Positions 1 to 5,430 of a stretch of 5,430 bases of DNA are shown piece after piece; position 1 is the first letter of the stretch; every line of letters begins with the position of its first letter. Source of the stretch: Haemophilus parainfluenzae (lineage in GTDB: Bacteria; Pseudomonadota; Gammaproteobacteria; Enterobacterales; Pasteurellaceae); contig JAGZRY010000122.1 of the NCBI GenBank assembly GCA_018381425.1, positions 1-5,430 of the forward strand. Reading direction: 5' to 3'. A program made the translations under genes and the position numbers. The notes under the pieces were generated by a model. It worked only from the letters and a program-made list of their open reading frames with translations, did not search any database and was not told the origin of the DNA.

Positions 1-33
1 ACGAAAAAGTTGTCCGATAGTATTCCCTGCCAT
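1..33 (-). CDS. aroC: Chorismate synthase, N-terminal 11 codons only (gene continues past the left edge)
   Basis: The complement of the first 33 bases reads ATG followed by ten codons, giving MAGNTIGQLFR. This is the highly conserved start of chorismate synthase, which catalyses the last step of the shikimate pathway: 5-enolpyruvylshikimate-3-phosphate to chorismate, using reduced FMN, in the cytoplasm. Only the amino end is present, so no catalytic residues can be checked and an intact downstream reading frame is assumed. The start codon is supported by a purine-rich ribosome binding site five bases upstream. The gene begins 15 bp after the mscK stop codon on the same strand, so it is probably the distal gene of the same transcript. 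The identification rests on a short but very characteristic peptide. Confidence 0.9.
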   Translation of the reverse strand, partial: MAGNTIGQLFR

Positions 34-48
34 ATTTTCTCTCTTTAA
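34..48 (-). promoter_or_regulatory. mscK-aroC spacer with the aroC ribosome binding site
   Basis: The 15-bp gap between the mscK stop and the aroC ATG reads, in sense orientation, TTAAAGAGAGAAAAT. AGAGAG (positions 44 down to 39) lies five bases before the ATG and is a reasonable Shine-Dalgarno sequence. The gap is too short for a terminator and shows no dyad symmetry, consistent with transcription reading through from mscK into aroC. Confidence 0.7.
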
Positions 49-3000
49 TTAATGATTTTGGGCTAATTTTGCCACATCAATAAATGGAATCTCTTCGCCT
101 GTATCTTTGTTTTTGATAAAGATATCTAATTGGTTGAATGCAATATCAATATTATTTTCTGCAAATAATTCATTCACACGACGATTGAGTGCATCAAGCG
201 TATCATTTCGCTCAGATATTTGCCCTACATAAACACGTAATTCATGATCTAATGTGCTTGCCCCAAAGGTTAAGAATAATGCTCTTGGTTCAGGATCTTT
301 TAAGACACTTGGTTGCTCATGTGCGGCTTGCAATAATAAGCGTTTCACTAAGTCTAAATCTGAACCATACGCCACACCAACAGACACCACCAAACGAGTA
401 ACGGTATTAGACAATGCCCAGTTGATCACTTGACCTGTTACAAAAGATTTATTTGGCACAATCACTTCTTTTCGATCAGGATCAATCATGGTAATCGCAC
501 GAATGCGGATTTTCGCCACCGTACCTGTCACACCATTAATTGTCACTGTATCGCCCACACGAATTGGACGTTCAAATAATAAAATGATACCCGAAACAAA
601 GTTTGCAAAGATTTCTTGCATACCAAAACCGAGACCAACGGAAAGGGCTGCAAACAACCATTGTAATTTTGACCAAGACATCCCAAGCGTTGAGAATGCC
701 CACGCACCACCAACCGCAACAAAGATGTAGGTTAATAAGGTGGTGATTGTATAAGGCGTACCTTGTGAAAGTTTCACTCGAGAGAAGATTAATATTTCTA
801 AAATACCCTGTATGTTACGCACCAAAATATAGGTAATCACGACAATGATTAATGCAACAATCAAGTTAAAGAGTGAGATCGTTTCCGTTACCACGCCCGT
901 TTCAGTTGTCGAGGTTTGTTGCCATAAAGTTATATCACGCAAGTAGCTTACAACAGTCACTAAATCAGACCAGACATAATAGAAGATGGCAAAAAGTGCG
1001 GTCCAAATAAAGAGATCGGTAAAGCGTAGTAACTGGCTACGTACTTCATTTAAGGCCAATCCCTCTTCTTGTTCGGTAATGACTACTACATCATCAGAAG
1101 CTGGAGCATCACTTGAATCTTGCTGTTTTTGTTGACGTTTTTCTTGTAAACGACGATAAGCTAAACGTCTTGATGCAACAGTGACACCGCGATAAATAGT
1201 ATGACGTACTAATGACCACCCCACCCATGCAATATAGGTATTAATAATATGTGTAATTAAATTTAAGGCAGTGTAGTAATACCCTAAAGCAATTAACACA
1301 ATTAAAACAACAGGTACCAATTGCAATAAGATTCGTACAATTTTGAAAATGGTTCTATCACGCTTATCTGTTGTCGTTGAACTCAATGATTTTTCAGTAC
1401 GAATAAAACGTGGTGCAATAATTACAATGCAGAAAAGCAACGCAACAATGGTATTAATTTCGCCGAGGACGTCATTGGCTAAACCTGTATCCATGACATT
1501 ACTGAAAATTGACGTATTCAGTAATAGCACAACAGAAACAATAATACGTTTTGTGACGTCTTGTAAGTTAGTTGCACTCTCTTTAGCAAAACCAAAATGG
1601 CGCACTAAAATGCCATTCGGACGAAGAATAGCTAAGACAAAGCTAAAGAACCACCAATAGCCTGCCATGCTAAGTGACCATTCCCAAAAGTCTTGTGGAT
1701 TTTTCACCAAGAAAAAGCCCAACAATTGGCAAGCGGCTAAAAACCAAAGGGTGCCAGATAAAGATAAAAGTGCGGTATAAAATAATGCTAGTGGCGTATG
1801 CCATTGGCTATCTGAACGAAGCGTATTAATTTCGCCATTAATCACGCTCAAACGTTGTTTAATTAATTCTTTAAATTTAAAAATCAATCCACCAATCACA
1901 AACAAAATAAAGACATAAGTGAGTAAATACGGCAAATTATCAAAGTTTGTCGGAAAACCAATTTTCTTTCCAATGCCATCAAATTGTGCCTTGAGTGACA
2001 TAGGCAGTTTTTTGATCCAATCTAAATTAATTGGATTGTTACTTTTTACCCAGAAACTTTGTTGATCGAGTTTAGACTGAATTTGATCACTGATTTGAGT
2101 AATCTGTTGTTGGGTTAACTCTAAGGAAATCGCAAAGTTCAACTGATTATTCAATGACTTAATCAAATCAGAGGCCACTTTACGACGTTCTGTTAATAAA
2201 CTGGTTAATTGTGCTTTTTCCGCAGAGGTAAAAGATTTATTTTCATCTTGCTCTATTTTACTGATATAGGTATCAATATCATAAAGCTCATTACGTTTTT
2301 GTGTAATATCGAAGATCTGTACACGTAAATCCGCAATTTGTTTCGAAAGACCTTGAATATTTAAATTGGTTGGTAATTTTTGTTTTTGTTGCTGAATAAT
2401 GCGTGAAAGCACCAATGTGCCTTGTAATGCGCTGATTTGCTCATCAATGGTACGTTGTGTCTGCGTTAAGTTATCCAACACATTTCGCATGCGTAGTTCA
2501 TCTTGCGTTAATGTATTGGTTTTCTCTGTTTGCTCAAGTAAATATTGGCTAAGCTGCGAATTTAAATCCAACTCTTTCTGAATCAATGGATTTTGCTCAA
2601 CACTTTGGTTTTGTTGTTGTACTTGCTCAACTTGGTTTTGTGTTTTAGCCAAATTCTTTTGATTAATCACGTCTTGAATAGCCGCAATTTGTTGCTGCAA
2701 TGCTTGAACACGCGTATTCAATAGTTCATATCGGCTTTGATAAAGCACCGTCAACTGATCACTATTTTTTAATAGCACTTGATTATAGATATTTTTTAGC
2801 TCAATCAGTTGCAATTCCAGCTGGATTTGCTGTTTTAATAGTGAACTCGTTGTTGGATCAGCCAATTTCTGATTCAATTCTTGCGTACGTTTAACATTAT
2901 CTGTCAAGGCTGTTTGAGCACGTTCAGACACTGAACTCTGCCCTGCAAGTTGTGTATTCACCGCACTTAATGCAGATTGGGCATCTTGTTGTTGATTGGT

Positions 3001-3393
3001 TAGTTTTTCAACCTGAGTCTGCAAATTCGCTAAACTTTGCGAAGCATAATCGGTGTTATTTGTCGTGCTTAGCTGTTTTTTAAGATTTTGAAGATCAGCA
3101 TTATTCTTCTGAATTTCAGAATCTGCATCAATAAGCGTATCTTGCAAATCGTTATTATTTTTTTGCTGGGTTTGAATTTGTTGCAAGAAATCAAGCGAAG
3201 CCTGGATTGTTGCGACGTTATTTGTTTTTTCATCGCCATCCGGTAATTTTTGTGCATCAGCTAATTCACTTTTTAGTGTTTTTTCCGTCGGTAAATCCGC
3301 ATTATTATTCTCTGCCCAAACAGGATGAGAAAGCGCCAGTGTAAAAACAAATGAAAGACCAAGCGCGGTCAAAACACGAGAGATATTTTTCAT
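49..3393 (-). CDS. mscK: Mechanosensitive channel MscK (KefA), large MscS-superfamily channel
   Basis: 1114 residues, close to the roughly 1120 of E. coli MscK as I recall it. Residues 1-27 form a signal peptide ending in the cleavage site VWA. Residues about 35-450 are a periplasmic, Gln/Asn-rich, coiled-coil domain. About eleven hydrophobic segments follow (near 489-508, 535-563, 572-591, 616-632, 645-663, 683-705, 707-728, 790-808, 840-858, 880-900 and 911-935). A basic, Gln-rich loop lies around 740-785. The last hydrophobic segment is the glycine-rich pore helix (ALSVGLGFGMQEIF; glycines 920, 922, 924), followed by the MscS beta domain (ERPIRVGDTVTI, then DRKEVIVPNKSFVTGQVINW) and the alpha/beta cytoplasmic end. 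Its C-terminal part, with FGASTLDHELRVYV, matches MscK rather than MscM (YjeP). It opens under membrane tension to release osmolytes; E. coli MscK needs external K+. It sits between menE and aroC with 16- and 15-bp gaps. The reading frame is intact. ATG 3393 is supported by both the signal peptide and the ribosome binding site. Confidence 0.94.
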   Translation of the reverse strand: MKNISRVLTALGLSFVFTLALSHPVWAENNNADLPTEKTLKSELADAQKLPDGDEKTNNVATIQASLDFLQQIQTQQKNNNDLQDTLIDADSEIQKNNADLQNLKKQLSTTNNTDYASQSLANLQTQVEKLTNQQQDAQSALSAVNTQLAGQSSVSERAQTALTDNVKRTQELNQKLADPTTSSLLKQQIQLELQLIELKNIYNQVLLKNSDQLTVLYQSRYELLNTRVQALQQQIAAIQDVINQKNLAKTQNQVEQVQQQNQSVEQNPLIQKELDLNSQLSQYLLEQTEKTNTLTQDELRMRNVLDNLTQTQRTIDEQISALQGTLVLSRIIQQQKQKLPTNLNIQGLSKQIADLRVQIFDITQKRNELYDIDTYISKIEQDENKSFTSAEKAQLTSLLTERRKVASDLIKSLNNQLNFAISLELTQQQITQISDQIQSKLDQQSFWVKSNNPINLDWIKKLPMSLKAQFDGIGKKIGFPTNFDNLPYLLTYVFILFVIGGLIFKFKELIKQRLSVINGEINTLRSDSQWHTPLALFYTALLSLSGTLWFLAACQLLGFFLVKNPQDFWEWSLSMAGYWWFFSFVLAILRPNGILVRHFGFAKESATNLQDVTKRIIVSVVLLLNTSIFSNVMDTGLANDVLGEINTIVALLFCIVIIAPRFIRTEKSLSSTTTDKRDRTIFKIVRILLQLVPVVLIVLIALGYYYTALNLITHIINTYIAWVGWSLVRHTIYRGVTVASRRLAYRRLQEKRQQKQQDSSDAPASDDVVVITEQEEGLALNEVRSQLLRFTDLFIWTALFAIFYYVWSDLVTVVSYLRDITLWQQTSTTETGVVTETISLFNLIVALIIVVITYILVRNIQGILEILIFSRVKLSQGTPYTITTLLTYIFVAVGGAWAFSTLGMSWSKLQWLFAALSVGLGFGMQEIFANFVSGIILLFERPIRVGDTVTINGVTGTVAKIRIRAITMIDPDRKEVIVPNKSFVTGQVINWALSNTVTRLVVSVGVAYGSDLDLVKRLLLQAAHEQPSVLKDPEPRALFLTFGASTLDHELRVYVGQISERNDTLDALNRRVNELFAENNIDIAFNQLDIFIKNKDTGEEIPFIDVAKLAQNH
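994..1002 (+). repeat. DNA uptake signal sequence (Hin-type), plus orientation
   Basis: A perfect AAGTGCGGT core, recognised during natural transformation in Haemophilus and relatives. It lies inside mscK on the non-coding strand; read in the gene it supplies ACC GCA CTT (Thr798-Ala799-Leu800) in a membrane helix. The flanking AT tract matches the longer consensus only roughly. Confidence 0.9.
1768..1776 (+). repeat. DNA uptake signal sequence (Hin-type), plus orientation
   Basis: A perfect AAGTGCGGT core followed by an AT-rich tract (ATAAAATAAT), as in the extended uptake consensus. It lies inside mscK and encodes Thr540-Ala541-Leu542 in a membrane segment. Confidence 0.9.
2960..2968 (-). 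repeat. DNA uptake signal sequence (Hin-type), minus orientation
   Basis: ACCGCACTT on the given strand, so AAGTGCGGT reads in the direction of mscK transcription. It encodes Ser143-Ala144-Val145 of the periplasmic coiled-coil domain. The downstream AT tracts fit poorly. Confidence 0.88.
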
Positions 3394-3409
3394 TAAACTA
3401 ACTTTCCTA
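3394..3409 (-). promoter_or_regulatory. menE-mscK spacer with the mscK ribosome binding site
   Basis: In sense orientation the 16-bp gap begins TAGGAAAG directly after the menE TAA, so menE ends in tandem TAA TAG stop codons. AGGAAAG (positions 3408 down to 3402) is a good Shine-Dalgarno sequence, eight bases before the mscK ATG. It fixes that ATG as the start. No terminator fits in this gap. Confidence 0.75.
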
Positions 3410-4759
3410 TTATTGCGACAGCCAATCGGCGAGCGCTTTACGAGAAATCTTTATTGCCCCTTGGATTAAATCCTGTGGGAGTTCATAGTAGGCAACGGGT
3501 TGCTTAAATCGTTCCAATCGCCCTTGTAAAAAAACGTTGAGAGATTCGACCGCACTTTCATTAAATAAGGTATGAAATTCAACAATCGCGACAGGGCGGT
3601 GGCCAAATTCCTCATCATGTTGAGACAAAACAAAGACTTGTTTCACCAAATCTGATTGTGCAATCACTTTTTCAATTTCTTCCGGCTGAATATTTTCACC
3701 GCCAGAAATAAACATATTATCCAATCGGCCTTGAATGACTAATTCGTTATCGAGCCATTGACCTTTATCTTTGGTTTGGAACCAACCTTCAGCATTAGTA
3801 AGCGGATCAACACACCCATTGCGCCAATATCCCATGGCAAGTCCGGCACCTTTTAGCCAAACCTCTTCGTTCACTAACTTAAATTCTCGTCCGAATAAAG
3901 GTTGTCCTACACCAATTTTTCCATCCGATTGCTTAGCGAATACGGTAGAAGCCATTTCTGTCATACCATAACCTGAATAGCTTCGAATACCTAGTTCACT
4001 TAACACTTGGGTTAATTTTACAGGGATTTGTGTCCCGCCTAATAACACAGCTTGCGTGTGAATAGGCTGTGGATGCTCCACCAAATAATCAAACCAGCGT
4101 TGTAATTGCGTTGGCACGAGAGAAACATGGGAAACCTCACCAATAGATTGATAAAAATCTTCTTTTGGTAAAACTAAGGTGGCACCTGCGTAAAGCCAAC
4201 GCCACACAATACCTTGTCCGGAGACATGATAAAGCGGTAAAGAAAGTAGCCATGATTGATCTTTGCCAAAATTCATTAAGGCACAAACGCCTTCCGCATT
4301 AGCTAAATGAGCAGAAACATTATGCACCACCGCTTTAGGTAAACCAGTCGAACCTGATGTGAGCGTCATCGTTGCCGCTTTTGTAAAATCCACTTTATGT
4401 TCGGGTAATGGTTCAGCAGCTAAATAATGAATATCTTCGGTTTGATAACAAAAATCCACACCATACACTTGGCATAACTCTTCTCTTTTTTCTTTAGGAA
4501 ATGCTGGATTGATACCTAAAATTTTTGCGCCTAGCTGAATAACGGCTAAATAAAGAAATAAGATCTGTTCTGAATTTTTCCCACAAAAAGCAACCGCACT
4601 TTGCGCTGTCACACCTTGTTGTAAAAGGAAGGTTTCTACCTGATTAATTTTCTCAGCAAGTTCTGCCCAAGTAAAAGGATCGCCCTGCGAATTTCGCAAC
4701 GCGACCTGATTTGCATACGCTGAATTTTGGGCAAATGCTTGCCAAGGGAATTTTTGCAT
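3410..4759 (-). CDS. menE: 2-succinylbenzoate--CoA ligase (OSB-CoA synthetase)
   Basis: 449 residues, the usual size for MenE (about 450). This acyl-CoA synthetase of the adenylate-forming (ANL) superfamily converts o-succinylbenzoate, ATP and CoA to OSB-CoA in cytoplasmic menaquinone/demethylmenaquinone synthesis. Motifs run in the expected order: the P-loop TLTSGSTGLPKA (132-143), the stretch SLPLYHVSGQGIVWRWLYAG (173-192) with the MenE-typical Arg187, the adenine-site motif YSGYGMTE (261-268), GWFQTKDKG (325-333), the hinge region GRLDNMFISGGENIQPEEIE (344-363), and the C-terminal GAIKISRKAL (434-443) with the conserved adenylation lysine at 437. All key motifs are intact. The ATG lies 4 bp after the seqA stop and has no recognisable Shine-Dalgarno sequence, suggesting translational coupling. 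No other men gene is adjacent, unlike the E. coli men cluster. Two uptake signal sequences lie inside the gene. Confidence 0.95.
   Translation of the reverse strand: MQKFPWQAFAQNSAYANQVALRNSQGDPFTWAELAEKINQVETFLLQQGVTAQSAVAFCGKNSEQILFLYLAVIQLGAKILGINPAFPKEKREELCQVYGVDFCYQTEDIHYLAAEPLPEHKVDFTKAATMTLTSGSTGLPKAVVHNVSAHLANAEGVCALMNFGKDQSWLLSLPLYHVSGQGIVWRWLYAGATLVLPKEDFYQSIGEVSHVSLVPTQLQRWFDYLVEHPQPIHTQAVLLGGTQIPVKLTQVLSELGIRSYSGYGMTEMASTVFAKQSDGKIGVGQPLFGREFKLVNEEVWLKGAGLAMGYWRNGCVDPLTNAEGWFQTKDKGQWLDNELVIQGRLDNMFISGGENIQPEEIEKVIAQSDLVKQVFVLSQHDEEFGHRPVAIVEFHTLFNESAVESLNVFLQGRLERFKQPVAYYELPQDLIQGAIKISRKALADWLSQ
3549..3557 (-). repeat. DNA uptake signal sequence (Hin-type), minus orientation
   Basis: A perfect core in sense orientation within menE, encoding Ser402-Ala403-Val404. 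It is followed by an imperfect AT tract and then a run of seven T, approximating the two AT-rich segments of the extended uptake consensus. Confidence 0.9.
4593..4601 (-). repeat. DNA uptake signal sequence (Hin-type), minus orientation
   Basis: A perfect core in sense orientation near the start of menE, encoding Ser54-Ala55-Val56. The two AT-rich segments that follow (CTTTTT and GAAAAATT) make it the best match to the extended consensus in the window. Confidence 0.92.
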
Positions 4760-4763
4760 TGAT

Positions 4764-5405
4764 TTAGTTGCTAACGAAATAAGGGCGAACTTCGTCGATT
4801 AAATATTCTGGCAAATGCATAGACTGCATCGCCCCTTCTAACATCAACATTTTACGGCCACTATTGGTATTGGTAATCACCCAATATGGTGTATCTGGAA
4901 TTTGTTTTGGTTTAGTATGGTTACCTGCCACAAGCAACGTCCCTTCATCACGAGCAAAATACACACGAGTACGGCCTTGTAAGCTTTCGGTTGCCTGTGC
5001 AAAGCTTTCTGGATTGGTACGATAAAGCGTACGTAATATACTTAAAAAACGCACCACTGCTTTTGGCTCTTCTTTAAATTCAGCAGAATTCAAGAGTGCA
5101 CGCACTTTATCAACAATATGATTGATTGCTTCATCCGATTGTTTTTTCACTACTTTTGGCGGCTCAACAGGTTCAACTTTTGGTTGAATTGCTTCGGTTG
5201 TTTTTTCCGTTAAAACAGGCTCAGAATGCACCGCACTTTTTGAGTTATCAGCTGATACGTCTGATCCAAAGAAATCAACCTTGCTTGTTGCGTGAGCGGG
5301 TAAATTCAACAAACGGCGAAGAATATCAGAAGCACTTTCTCCAATAGATTGAGTTTGTGCCGCAATGTATTGATATAATTCTTCATCGACTTCAATTATC
5401 TTCAT
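4764..5405 (-). CDS. seqA: Negative modulator of replication initiation SeqA
   Basis: 213 residues, against 181 in E. coli. SeqA binds hemimethylated GATC sites, sequesters oriC after initiation and follows replication forks; it acts in the cytoplasm on DNA. The N-terminal oligomerisation domain (about 1-34) is nearly E. coli-like: MKIIEVDEELYQYIA then IGESASDILRRLL. A Lys/Pro/Glu-rich, low-complexity linker runs from about 35 to 95. The C-terminal DNA-binding domain (about 96-213) contains ATESLQGRTRVYF, with the GATC-contacting loop Arg145-Thr146-Arg147, and TPYWVITNTNSGRK, with Asn179 and Asn181 matching the E. coli methyl-GATC contact residues. The extra length is almost all in the linker. 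The ATG is supported by a strong ribosome binding site and by the conserved N-terminus. It is the first gene of the visible cluster; menE follows after 4 bp, whereas in E. coli seqA is followed by pgm. Confidence 0.97.
   Translation of the reverse strand: MKIIEVDEELYQYIAAQTQSIGESASDILRRLLNLPAHATSKVDFFGSDVSADNSKSAVHSEPVLTEKTTEAIQPKVEPVEPPKVVKKQSDEAINHIVDKVRALLNSAEFKEEPKAVVRFLSILRTLYRTNPESFAQATESLQGRTRVYFARDEGTLLVAGNHTKPKQIPDTPYWVITNTNSGRKMLMLEGAMQSMHLPEYLIDEVRPYFVSN
5230..5238 (-). repeat. DNA uptake signal sequence (Hin-type), minus orientation
   Basis: A perfect core in sense orientation within the seqA linker region, encoding Ser57-Ala58-Val59. It falls in the part of the protein least likely to be under structural constraint. 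Confidence 0.9.
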
Positions 5406-5430
5406 TTTTTTCTCTCCGTTTGCTAAAATT
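5406..5430 (-). promoter_or_regulatory. seqA ribosome binding site and leader to the window edge
   Basis: In sense orientation GGAGAG (positions 5417 down to 5412) lies six bases, all A, before the seqA ATG and is a strong Shine-Dalgarno sequence. Further upstream a TAG at 5425-5423 could be the stop codon of another gene just outside the window, but 25 bases are too few to tell. No promoter can be identified here. Confidence 0.75.

Noticed and set aside
52..80. Possible promoter for aroC inside the end of mscK: TTGATG (80 down to 75), 17-bp spacer, AATCAT (57 down to 52)
   Set aside because: Each hexamer matches consensus at only four of six bases, and transcription would start so near the aroC ATG that the ribosome binding site would be largely lost.
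189..401. Plus-strand open frame of 70 codons, and similar ones at 488-730, 1343-1660, 2399-2581, 2700-2894, 3771-3971 and 5126-5347
   Set aside because: Each lies antisense inside mscK, menE or seqA, whose protein families are certain. None has a recognisable domain or a convincing ribosome binding site.
474..483. Two GATC sites six bases apart, considered as a SeqA target
   Set aside because: The spacing is not about one helical turn, the sites lie in coding sequence, and GATC sites elsewhere in the window are scattered at ordinary density, with no oriC-like cluster and only one within seqA.
3158..3164. Runs of seven T or A (also 3528-3534 and 5405-5411), considered as phase-variation tracts
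   Set aside because: Seven bases is short for slippage-driven phase variation, all frames are intact, and no tetranucleotide repeats of the Haemophilus type are present.
3069..3257. Minus-strand open frame of 62 codons in an alternative frame of mscK
   Set aside because: It overlaps the coiled-coil coding region of mscK, and its Lys/Ile-rich product looks like an out-of-frame reading of AT-rich sequence.
3527..3534. In-frame heptamer T TTT TTA in menE (codons Val409-Phe410-Leu411), a sequence that can promote -1 frameshifting
   Set aside because: A -1 shift would stop eight codons later and remove the essential Lys437. I see no stimulatory structure. The T run is better explained as the AT tract of the adjacent uptake sequence.
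1..5430. Terminators, tRNA or other RNA genes, CRISPR arrays, insertion sequences
   Set aside because: Coding sequence fills nearly the whole window with gaps of at most 16 bp between genes. No inverted uptake-sequence pair, tRNA-like fold, spaced repeat or transposase was seen on either strand.

Overview
The window looks like an ordinary chromosomal segment of a Hin-type member of the Pasteurellaceae, most likely a Haemophilus species. The evidence is six perfect copies of the 9-bp DNA uptake signal sequence AAGTGCGGT (or its complement), AT-rich coding sequence, and gene products that match Haemophilus/enterobacterial housekeeping proteins. The species cannot be settled from the sequence alone.

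All recognisable genes lie on the minus strand and are read from right to left: seqA (4764-5405, negative regulator of replication initiation), menE (3410-4759, o-succinylbenzoate-CoA ligase), mscK (49-3393, large mechanosensitive channel of the MscS superfamily), and the first 11 codons of aroC (1-33, chorismate synthase), which runs off the left edge. The intergenic gaps are only 4, 16 and 15 bp. No terminator or convincing internal promoter is visible, so the four genes are probably cotranscribed from a promoter outside the right edge. Ribosome binding sites are clear for seqA, mscK and aroC. menE has none and probably depends on coupling to seqA translation.

The genes act in separate processes. 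SeqA sequesters newly replicated hemimethylated GATC DNA, MenE works in (demethyl)menaquinone synthesis, MscK is an inner-membrane safety valve, and AroC makes chorismate, the precursor of the MenE pathway. The only metabolic link is between aroC and menE.

I found no mobile element, RNA gene, CRISPR array or exotic system. The observations most worth a second look are the strand- and frame-specific way the uptake sequences sit in the genes (Ser-Ala-Val in soluble regions, Thr-Ala-Leu in membrane helices), a one-mismatch uptake sequence in the mscK signal peptide, an enlarged SeqA linker, and the missing ribosome binding site of menE.
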